This document shows, in pieces, positions 35,915-43,075 of a stretch of DNA of 64,000 bases. Source of the stretch: Taibaiella sp. (lineage in GTDB: Bacteria > Bacteroidota > Bacteroidia > Chitinophagales > Chitinophagaceae); assembly GCA_016786705.1 (NCBI GenBank), contig JAEUVV010000007.1:1-64000 (forward strand), read 5' to 3'. Position 1 is the stretch's first letter. The number at the start of each line of letters is the position of its first letter. Under the pieces are notes generated by a model. That model searched no databases and was not told the DNA's origin. It worked only from the letters and a program-made list of their open reading frames with translations. The position numbers were made by a program, and so were the translations under genes.

Positions 35915-37696
35915 ATGGAGCAATACTCAAGACTATTTGACTGTCTTTCGATTGAAAGCATCATCCAGAAGCCGGCTTTACTATCGGCTAAAGTAAACGG
36001 CAGCTATAAAGACCTAAGTACAAAATCTATAATTGAAACGACAAATGCCCTGACCAATGGCCTGATCCAGCTGGGCATAAGTGTAAAAGAAGGCATAGAA
36101 AACCAGGATAAAATAGGCCTGATCAGCAACAGCCGGCCCGAATGGCTGATCACCGATTTCGCGGTACAGCAATCGGGCGCGATACTCGTGCCGCTCTACC
36201 CTAATACCAACCCCGAAGACATTGTTTTTATCTTCAATGAAGCCGGGGTAAAATTCTGTTTTGTGAACGACCGCAAAACTTATTTGAAACTCGTAGAGCT
36301 TAAATCCCAGATTCCCAGCCTGCAACAGGTATTTTGCTTTACCGAAGCGGCAGATGTGATCAGCTGGACCACGATACAACTCCCTCCCGATGAAGCCGGG
36401 CTGGCTGAAATTGAAAACCGGAAAGCATCGGTAAAGGAAGAAGATATTGCCACCATCATTTATACCTCCGGCACTACCGGCAAGCCCAAAGGCGTGATGC
36501 TAAGCCATAAAAATATCGTGAGCAATGTAAAGAACCTGATGGAAGTAATAGACGGGATCGGCATCAGGGATAAAAAATGCCTGAGCTTCCTGCCGCTGAA
36601 CCATATTTTTGAAAAAACGATCACTTATGTTTATCTCTACAACGGCTTTACGATCTATTATGCAGAAGGTATGGAAACGATCGCGGAGAATTTAAAGGAA
36701 GTAAAGCCGGCGCTGTTTGTAACCGTTCCCCGCCTGCTGGAAAGAGTTTATGAAAAGATCATGAACACCGGCAGCGAGCTGACAGGTATTAAAAAGAAAC
36801 TGTTCTTCTGGGCGGTAGACCTGGCCAATAAATTCAGGCTTGACAATAATAACCCCCTCTATGCGATGCAATTAGCCATTGCCGACAGGCTGATCTTCAG
36901 CAAATGGCGGGCGGCTTTAGGCGGCAATGTATACGCTATAGTGGTAGGTGGCGCTGCCTGTCCGCCCAAACTGGCGAAACTGTTTACCGCAGCCGGTATC
37001 CCCATCATGGAGGGTTATGGCCTGACCGAAAGTTCCCCGGTAATTACCGTGAACCGGTTCAATAAGAAAAACCGCAGGATAGGCACTATAGGCCCGGCGA
37101 TCAAAAATGTGGCCGTAAAAATAGCGGAGGATGGCGAGTTGCTGACCAAAGGCGAGCATGTGATGGTGGGCTATTATAAAAACCCGGAAGAAACCGCGCA
37201 AGTAATCGTGGATGGCTGGCTGCATACCGGTGATATAGGCACGGTAGTGGAAGATCGCTTCTATAAGATCACCGATCGTAAAAAAGAACTGTTTAAAAAC
37301 AGTGGCGGTAAATATATAGCACCACAGCCCATAGAGAATTTATTGCGGGGCAGTCGCTTTATAGAGCAGGTAATGGTCGTGGGCGCTAATGAAAAATATG
37401 TGGGCGCGCTGATCGTACCTAATTTTGAAAACCTGAAGAAATGGATGTCGCTGAATGGGCTGCCATTCACAAATATACAAGATGCCATCAGTAACCCGTT
37501 AGTGCTTAAACATTATAAAAGCATTATGGATGGCTTTAATAAAGAACTGAGCGCGATAGAAGGAATCAAGCGGTTCCGTTTATTGCCCAAAGAATTTACG
37601 GTGGAGTCCGGTGAACTGACCCCGAAATTAAGTATGAAAAGAAAGGTGATCATGGAGCATTTCTCGAAAGAGATCAAAGCCATATTTTCAAAATAA
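35915..37696 (+). CDS. Long-chain acyl-CoA synthetase (AMP-forming)
   Basis: The 593-aa AMP-binding enzyme (FadD/FAA1 type) activates fatty acids to acyl-CoA through an acyl-adenylate. Motifs: P-loop IIYTSGTTGKPKGVMLSHKN, GYGLTESSPV, and WLHTGDIG with the following DRKKELFKNSGGKYIAP linker and C-terminal domain. It has no signal peptide. Located 84 bp after the ABC-F gene; a separate promoter is not obvious, so read-through is possible. Confidence 0.93.
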   Translation: MEQYSRLFDCLSIESIIQKPALLSAKVNGSYKDLSTKSIIETTNALTNGLIQLGISVKEGIENQDKIGLISNSRPEWLITDFAVQQSGAILVPLYPNTNPEDIVFIFNEAGVKFCFVNDRKTYLKLVELKSQIPSLQQVFCFTEAADVISWTTIQLPPDEAGLAEIENRKASVKEEDIATIIYTSGTTGKPKGVMLSHKNIVSNVKNLMEVIDGIGIRDKKCLSFLPLNHIFEKTITYVYLYNGFTIYYAEGMETIAENLKEVKPALFVTVPRLLERVYEKIMNTGSELTGIKKKLFFWAVDLANKFRLDNNNPLYAMQLAIADRLIFSKWRAALGGNVYAIVVGGAACPPKLAKLFTAAGIPIMEGYGLTESSPVITVNRFNKKNRRIGTIGPAIKNVAVKIAEDGELLTKGEHVMVGYYKNPEETAQVIVDGWLHTGDIGTVVEDRFYKITDRKKELFKNSGGKYIAPQPIENLLRGSRFIEQVMVVGANEKYVGALIVPNFENLKKWMSLNGLPFTNIQDAISNPLVLKHYKSIMDGFNKELSAIEGIKRFRLLPKEFTVESGELTPKLSMKRKVIMEHFSKEIKAIFSK

Positions 37697-37794
37697 ACAG
37701 GCATTTTGGCTTAAGCCTGCTATCGTATTAAAATTTGTTATACATTTGCACCCGATTTTTATTTAAACTTTCGTTTAAGTATCAACGCGAATTT

Positions 37795-37857
37795 ATACCC
37801 GGCGAGTCGTTGCAAGTTCGGCATACATGTTATCATGTTTTAGGAGCGACCGGGTAT
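37795..37857 (+). ncRNA. Structured RNA-like element, copy F, in the Crp/Fnr leader
   Basis: ATACCCGG (37795-37802) pairs perfectly with CCGGGTAT (37850-37857). Inner CG, then a GTCGT-TGCAAGT-TCGGC hairpin (loop 37811-37817), a second small hairpin ACATG-TTAT-CATGT, and TAGGAGCGA before the 3' strand. TTTTTT follows, then the ATG of the regulator gene 16 nt further. TACATTTG at 37741-37748 is a likely promoter. Its place in the 5' leader makes a cis-regulatory (riboswitch or attenuator) role possible. Confidence 0.6.
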
Positions 37858-37873
37858 TTTTTATGCCTTTTTT

Positions 37874-38455
37874 ATGGAGGAAGACTTCAATCAACTTATA
37901 CAGGAACATTTCGGACTGTTATCCGCCAATGAATTGTCGCTGCTGCGCGGTTACTTCCACGAAGAAACGCTTAAAAGAAATGAGTACTTCACTAAGTCGG
38001 GTAAGATCTGTGACCGGCTCAGTATCGTAACCTCAGGCATCTTACGCGTCTATGCCCTATCGGATGGCAAAGAGATCACGCAATGGATCTCAACAGAAAA
38101 TTTCCTGGTGACGGAAGTGAGCGGCTTCTTTTTCGACCAGCCCAACCGCTGGAATATCCAGGCATTTACCGACACTACCCTGCTTACAATCAGCAAAGCC
38201 AATTATCATAAACTCTGTACTGAATTTCCCAAATGGAATGAGATAGAAAAGCGGTTTATTGTAAAATGTTTTGCCATGATCGAGGACCGGGTCTTCTCGC
38301 ATTTATCAATGACGGCAGAGGAACGGTACCAGCAATATTTCCGGCAGCATAGCGCGCTGTTTAACCAGGTACCTTTGCAATACATTGCTTCCGTACTCGG
38401 TATGACGCCCGAGACCTTTAGCCGGATCCGGAAAAAGCAGGCCGGAAATTCTTGA
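37874..38455 (+). CDS. Crp/Fnr family transcriptional regulator
   Basis: The 193-aa product has an N-terminal cyclic-nucleotide-binding-type beta-roll (about residues 25-120: KRNEYFTKSGKICDRLSIVT, GILRVYALSDGKEITQWI) and a helical dimer linker. The C-terminal HTH (about 150-190) includes YIASVLGMTPETFSRIRKKQ. The canonical cAMP-binding arginine motif is not present, as in many Bacteroidota Crp-like proteins. Its transcript leader carries structured RNA element F. The DUF4260 gene follows after 62 bp on the same strand. Confidence 0.88.
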   Translation: MEEDFNQLIQEHFGLLSANELSLLRGYFHEETLKRNEYFTKSGKICDRLSIVTSGILRVYALSDGKEITQWISTENFLVTEVSGFFFDQPNRWNIQAFTDTTLLTISKANYHKLCTEFPKWNEIEKRFIVKCFAMIEDRVFSHLSMTAEERYQQYFRQHSALFNQVPLQYIASVLGMTPETFSRIRKKQAGNS

Positions 38456-38517
38456 TATTTATCAAGCCATGCCACGTTTAAAAGCTTCACTTTTGCCTTA
38501 TACTTAAAAAAGAAACC

Positions 38518-38889
38518 ATGAGCAAAAGTATTAATCGCGTCCTGAAACTGGAAGAGGCCGGGCAATTCCTGCTTTCCCTATACCTATTTAGTTTATTAGA
38601 CTATAACTGGTGGGTGTTTCCCGCTTGTTTGCTCCTCCCCGACCTGTCTATAACCGGTTACCTTGCCGGCCCCAAGACAGGTGCCCGGTTGTACAATCTT
38701 TTCCATAATAAATTACTGGCTATACTGGTTTTAATCACCGGATTTTGGTTGAGCGTTCCCTGGTTTGCATTAGCTGGCATTATTTTACTGGGACATTCGG
38801 CTATGGACCGGGCGCTGGGTTATGGTTTGAAGCTGGAGGAAGGCTTTGCATATACGCATTTGGGGAGGATTGGAAAAAAGCACGTATAA
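38518..38889 (+). CDS. DUF4260 membrane protein
   Basis: A 123-aa integral membrane protein of the DUF4260 family: about three to four helices, LEEAGQFLLSLYLFSLLDYN at the start, then LLPDLSITGYLAGPKTGARL, and HSAMDRALGYGLKLEEGF near the end. The family's function is unknown. It follows the Crp/Fnr gene closely and could be its target or partner. Confidence 0.82.
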   Translation: MSKSINRVLKLEEAGQFLLSLYLFSLLDYNWWVFPACLLLPDLSITGYLAGPKTGARLYNLFHNKLLAILVLITGFWLSVPWFALAGIILLGHSAMDRALGYGLKLEEGFAYTHLGRIGKKHV

Positions 38890-38895
38890 ATAATT

Positions 38896-39007
38896 AAAAA
38901 CATACAGACCTTTCAATAAAAAGGTGCAGACCTTTTGTGCAAAACATACAGGAGTTTTTGTGAAAACATACAGACGTTTTTACAGAAAGACACAGGAGTT
39001 TTTGTCC
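38896..39007. repeat. Five tandem ~22-bp operator-like repeats
   Basis: Units start at about 38896, 38920, 38941, 38963 and 38986. Consensus AAAACATACAGGAG followed by TTTTTGTG. Each has an AAAAC...GTTTT dyad. The period of ~22 bp is two helical turns, so bound proteins would line up on one face. They end about 130 bp upstream of the XRE regulator gene. Between them and the gene, three TTATAAAG-like words follow at 39020-39056. Confidence 0.7.
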
Positions 39008-39125
39008 AGTAAAGCGGCTCTTTATAAATACCTTATAAAGAACATATTATAAAGAGTAAAAGAAAAGCCTGAATTACTGTATTTTAGCTAATTTTAAGGC
39101 AATGTAAAATCTAAACCGAAAGCAT

Positions 39126-39133
39126 TAAATTTG
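39126..39133 (+). promoter_or_regulatory. TAnnTTTG box of the XRE regulator gene
   Basis: TAAATTTG ends 4 nt before the ATG at 39138, implying an essentially leaderless transcript. Confidence 0.6.
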
Positions 39134-39137
39134 CACT

Positions 39138-39560
39138 ATGACAACACAGACGACTATGCCGAACCATACGATACACCAGGGCCGCAATGTAAAGCGCTTT
39201 CGCGAGATGCTGGGCATTAAGCAGGATGCACTTGCTTTCGAATTAGGCGAGGACTGGACGCAGAAGAAGATTTCGCTGCTGGAAGCTAAAGAAATTATAG
39301 ATATGCCATTGCTGGAGCAGATTTCGGCAGTATTAAAAGTGCCGGTGGAGGCGATCCAGAATTTTGACGAAGAACTGGCAGTGAATGTGATTGCCAATAC
39401 TTATTCATTCCAGGATTTTAAAGATAACGCAGTTGCTGCTGGCTTTAACTACCAGCCGTCTTTTAATCCTGTAGATAAGATGGTTGAGCTTTATGAACGG
39501 ATGCTGCAGCAGCAGGAGAAGATGATAGAGAAGCTGGAAAGATTGATAGAAAAGAAATAA
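39138..39560 (+). CDS. XRE-type HTH regulator with C-terminal coiled coil
   Basis: The 140-aa product has an XRE-type HTH at about residues 16-75 (GRNVKRFREMLGIKQDALAF ... KKISLLEAKEIIDMPLLEQI) and a C-terminal coiled coil (VDKMVELYERMLQQQEKMIE). Such proteins bind DNA as dimers or larger oligomers. Five dyad repeats lie just upstream, and autoregulation through them is a reasonable inference. It precedes the AAA/DUF4435 gene on the same strand by 116 bp, but that gene has its own TAATTTTG box. An ATG at residue 7 is an alternative start. Confidence 0.85.
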   Translation: MTTQTTMPNHTIHQGRNVKRFREMLGIKQDALAFELGEDWTQKKISLLEAKEIIDMPLLEQISAVLKVPVEAIQNFDEELAVNVIANTYSFQDFKDNAVAAGFNYQPSFNPVDKMVELYERMLQQQEKMIEKLERLIEKK

Positions 39561-39643
39561 ATGAAAAAGACGAGGCAGTTGCTTTGTCTTTTTTGTTGAA
39601 AAAAATAGGGTTTTCCAGTATTGTGGGGGTGCAGGAGGATAAT

Positions 39644-39651
39644 TAATTTTG
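39644..39651 (+). promoter_or_regulatory. TAnnTTTG box of the AAA/DUF4435 gene
   Basis: TAATTTTG, 25 nt before the ATG at 39677. Confidence 0.5.
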
Positions 39652-39676
39652 TTTAGTTACCATTATTTAGAATTTC

Positions 39677-41626
39677 ATGACATCAGAATTAAATAAATTT
39701 ATCGGATATAATCAACATGTGCTAGATGACTTAAAGATCAACATACAGGTAGCTATCTATGTAAATATTGATTCCATAACATTAGACATTTTTAACAAGT
39801 CCATTTCTCTAGTTTCTGAATTAGAAAACTTGGCCAATCAAGGAAAACTAAAAGCCAACCATTTAAATCAATTTCGGCAAAATGTTGGAATGATATCATC
39901 TATCTTACCATATAAAATTGTAAATGGCTACAACGACCCTTCATTTATTAATTCACAAAATGATATATCAAAGATTCATGCAGGTGAAAATTTAAAGCAA
40001 GCTAGTAAGAGTATTTTAGGATATAATGAGCAACTGGAATTCAGTATCCTTTTCTTTGATAAAGTTGGTTATTTTGACAACAATATTGTCGCAATAGGTG
40101 CAAATGGTAGCGGAAAAACAACATTATCTAATAAATTCAAAGTATATTTTCAAGATAACGGCGTTGTAATTTCTGCACAAAGAATATTACTCGTACCTAG
40201 ATTTGATGCAATTTCAAACCCAATAATAACTGCTGATAAATTAAAACAGTACCAAGTAAAAGATAAAACTAATAAAGGCAATGAAGATTTTAGACATCTC
40301 CAGCAAGAGTTTGGAGTTGTGCTAACACACCTCTTGGCTGAAAATATTTCCATCGGTAATAACTATAGAAAAAGAGTTATTAAATCTATAGAATCTGGAA
40401 AAGACATTCCCAATCCCAAACTTACCAAGCTTGATATTGCATTAAAAATATGGAACAATTTAATTGAGCATAGGACAATAAGTTGTGATGATGGGATCAA
40501 TATAATGGCTAAATCATCAACAGGACAAAGTTACCCGCTAATGCAAATGAGCGATGGTGAAAAAGTATTACTTTATTTGATAGCACAGGTCTTACAAGCT
40601 CCCGATAACGGATTCATTGTCATAGATGAACCGGAAATGTACTTGCATAAAACAATTTTAAAAAAACTTTGGGACGACCTAGAATCAAAAAGAGAAGATT
40701 GTATTTTTATTTATCTCACTCATGATTTGGATTTTGCAACTAGTAGAACAACTGCAAAAAAAATATGGATCAAATCTTTTTCACCTCCTGACAGATGGCA
40801 AATAGAAGAAATTCCAGCAGAAGAAATACCAGAAGCATTAATGATGGAGCTTTTAGGAAGTCGAAAAAACGTATTGTTCTGTGAAGGCACAAAAGGTAAA
40901 ACTGATGAGCGCATATATTCTATTCTTTTTCCAGAACTAACTATTATGCCTGTCGGAACTTGTTTCGATGTAATAAATCACACAAAGGCTTTCAATAAGT
41001 TAAAAAGTGTAAACACAAATGCTTTCGGTCTTATTGATTCAGATCATCATGATTCAAGTAGACTTGAAAAACTAAAAGAAAACAATATTTTTTCATTTAA
41101 TGTAGCAGAAGTTGAAAACCTATTTCTGGATACTGATTTTTTTGAAATGCTAGCAAATTCCAGTTTATCACCTGATTTAAATATTGAATTACTTAAATCC
41201 GATGTTATAAATGAGTTAGATAAACAAAAAGAAGTTCAAGCAGCAAATTATGTAAGTGCAAAAATAAATTACTACTTCAATGACAGTAATTTTTCTAAGG
41301 GTAATACATTAACTGAATTAGAAAATAACTATCAGGAGTTTTTGAAAAAGATATCAATAGATGATTGGTATGCTCAGCGACTTGGAGAGTTAAATAAAAT
41401 AATTTCAGATCAGGACTACGAAAAAGTATTAGTTTCTTACAATAATAAAGGTCTTAGAAGTATAGCCAATAAGCATCTAAATATTTCTAATTTTAAAGAT
41501 AGAAGTATAAATCTTTTATATAAAGACAATGAAGCTGTAATAGCCTTGTTAAAATACTTCCCGGAAGAAATCAAAGCTGCAGGTATGAAACAGGAATTAA
41601 AAGCTATTATTCCTCCTTCCAACTAA
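39677..41626 (+). CDS. AAA ATPase-DUF4435 fusion, PARIS (AriAB)-like
   Basis: A 649-aa AT-rich gene among GC-richer neighbours, so probably acquired. Residues 120-385 form an ABC/AAA_15-type ATPase: Walker A GANGSGKT (141-148), MSDGEK signature (291-296), Walker B FIVIDEPE (313-320), switch His in LTHD (348-349). From about 397 a TOPRIM-like DUF4435 domain follows: Glu403 in FCEGTKGKTDE, LIDSDH (452-457), VEVENLFL-like AEVENLFL (477-484). In PARIS the ATPase AriA holds the DUF4435 effector AriB, and fused versions are known. The defence role here is inferred from architecture; an OLD-like nuclease is the main alternative. Confidence 0.82.
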   Translation: MTSELNKFIGYNQHVLDDLKINIQVAIYVNIDSITLDIFNKSISLVSELENLANQGKLKANHLNQFRQNVGMISSILPYKIVNGYNDPSFINSQNDISKIHAGENLKQASKSILGYNEQLEFSILFFDKVGYFDNNIVAIGANGSGKTTLSNKFKVYFQDNGVVISAQRILLVPRFDAISNPIITADKLKQYQVKDKTNKGNEDFRHLQQEFGVVLTHLLAENISIGNNYRKRVIKSIESGKDIPNPKLTKLDIALKIWNNLIEHRTISCDDGINIMAKSSTGQSYPLMQMSDGEKVLLYLIAQVLQAPDNGFIVIDEPEMYLHKTILKKLWDDLESKREDCIFIYLTHDLDFATSRTTAKKIWIKSFSPPDRWQIEEIPAEEIPEALMMELLGSRKNVLFCEGTKGKTDERIYSILFPELTIMPVGTCFDVINHTKAFNKLKSVNTNAFGLIDSDHHDSSRLEKLKENNIFSFNVAEVENLFLDTDFFEMLANSSLSPDLNIELLKSDVINELDKQKEVQAANYVSAKINYYFNDSNFSKGNTLTELENNYQEFLKKISIDDWYAQRLGELNKIISDQDYEKVLVSYNNKGLRSIANKHLNISNFKDRSINLLYKDNEAVIALLKYFPEEIKAAGMKQELKAIIPPSN

Positions 41627-41657
41627 AGGCATCATAATTCCTTATAACCTCTTTCCC

Positions 41658-42182
41658 ATGTCCTACCTCAATATAGTCATGCCCTTAAAAGACTTCATCA
41701 CTTATATAAAAAAAGCCGTTACCAAACATGCCGCACATATTTACCTGGAACAAAAAAGCGGCGCAAAGGATGATGCTATTACAACTGTAAAACTGGACTT
41801 GAATAAGCTTGATCAGCAAGTACCGGCCAACAGGGAACAATATCTCAACTTTTTTATCGCCACTAAAGTATTAGGTAAACAAGACAGCTTTTATGATGAG
41901 GAAAATGATAGCTATGCTATAGAAGGCAGCGGTGGCAGGCAGGACCAGGAATCCGTGGAACGTATTGCCCTAAGAATAATTTCAAAAACTCCTGACAAAA
42001 GTATTCAAACCCTGTTTAAAAAGATCCGGAATCAATTAAAAAAAGACCCGGAAATCGGCATAGGCATTGCCGGCGACTCGGCTTTACATAAAAACTATTT
42101 CTACCAGAAAAACCTGGCCGGCAAACTGGTCTTCAAGACCGATTTTCACAACGATAAGGCTCCGCTTATCACAATCATTTAA
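41658..42182 (+). CDS. Hypothetical cytoplasmic protein
   Basis: A 174-aa charged protein without signal or membrane segments. Contains LKDFITYIKKAVTKHAAHIY at the start, a central acidic loop (GKQDSFYDEENDSYAIEG), and a C-terminal GIGIAGDSALHKNYFYQKNL. No family recognised. It begins 31 bp after the PARIS-like gene on the same strand, but base composition returns to that of the core genome, so it may not belong to the acquired gene. Met8 (41679) is an alternative start. Confidence 0.6.
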   Translation: MSYLNIVMPLKDFITYIKKAVTKHAAHIYLEQKSGAKDDAITTVKLDLNKLDQQVPANREQYLNFFIATKVLGKQDSFYDEENDSYAIEGSGGRQDQESVERIALRIISKTPDKSIQTLFKKIRNQLKKDPEIGIGIAGDSALHKNYFYQKNLAGKLVFKTDFHNDKAPLITII

Positions 42183-42276
42183 CACAGGATTTTGAGCGGG
42201 GGATATAGAATGCTCAAAAAGGCTTAGTATATTTATCAGGCAAATTGATCCATGACTTAAGCGGCAATACGCGCAT

Positions 42277-42714
42277 ATGCAAAACACCCCAATCATCCGC
42301 AAAGCAGGGCCTGATGACCTGGAAGCAGTATACCAGATGATCTGCGCGCTCAGAGATGAACTACTCGACCGGGACACTTTCAGCCTGGTGTACCTTAACA
42401 ATATCTACCACCAGGATTGTTACTATATTATAGCAACAATCGAAGATAAGCCTGTCGGCTTTATCAGCCTGCATATACAGCAATTACTCCACCACAACGG
42501 GGCCGTAGGCGAAGTACAGGAGCTATACATAAAACCGGGGCACAGGGCTAGAGGAATCGGCAAACTGCTCATGAATGCCGTGATAGCTTATGCCAGAACA
42601 AAACAGGTCAAAAGCCTGGAAGTAGCCTCCAACAAAAAACGCACAGAAAATGTAGCGGTCTATGAAAAGCTGGGGTTTACACTCAGCCACAATAAGTTCA
42701 CCCGCCTGCCCTGA
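42277..42714 (+). CDS. GNAT family N-acetyltransferase
   Basis: A 145-aa single-domain GNAT enzyme that transfers acetyl from acetyl-CoA to an unknown amine. It has the N-terminal IRKAGPDDLEAVYQMICAL, motif A with the acetyl-CoA loop HRARGIGKLLM after VQELYIKPG, and VYEKLGFTL near the end. No substrate clue in the neighbourhood. Confidence 0.9.
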   Translation: MQNTPIIRKAGPDDLEAVYQMICALRDELLDRDTFSLVYLNNIYHQDCYYIIATIEDKPVGFISLHIQQLLHHNGAVGEVQELYIKPGHRARGIGKLLMNAVIAYARTKQVKSLEVASNKKRTENVAVYEKLGFTLSHNKFTRLP

Positions 42715-42993
42715 TCAATTAAAACAAAACCTCCCGTGCCTATTTTCCAGGAATGGAACTTGCAGGGAGGCGTAGTATGAACAAATTTAAAATCTGATGG
42801 ATTGATTTATGCGTTCAGACTTGTTTTAAGTTAAGGTTATTTTTTTCAAATTGCGGGTTTTAGAGAAGTCCTCCCTGTAAATGCGCTAATACATTATTTC
42901 GTTGCCCCGCTTTTGTTAATAAGACTTTAATATGCCCCTATCCTGTAACAAACAGGAGTCTTCTGTAACAAGCAGGGAATCAATAAATAATAA
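42715..42993. other. Gene-free stretch with hairpin and direct repeats
   Basis: CCTCCCGTG..CAGGGAGG (about 42731-42770) can form a hairpin after the GNAT gene. At about 42940-42975 TCCTGTAACAAACAGGAGTC is followed by TCTGTAACAAGCAGGG, a two-unit direct repeat with weak dyads. No ORF. Confidence 0.4.
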
Positions 42994-43022
42994 AAAAGCA
43001 GGCAGAATAAACTGCCTGCCTG
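42994..43022 (-). terminator. Intrinsic terminator of the 1432-aa gene
   Basis: On the minus strand GGCAGGCAG-TTTATT-CTGCCTGC followed by TTTTTTA, about 55 nt after the stop codon. Confidence 0.88.
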
Positions 43023-43075
43023 ATATGGCCTCTTTGCAGAGGTGTTAAGCATTTAATTTCACCGATATAGTACCT

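Noticed and set aside
38896..39007. CRISPR array from the five regular repeats
   Set aside because: Units are directly adjacent with no spacers, diverge from each other, and no cas gene is near.
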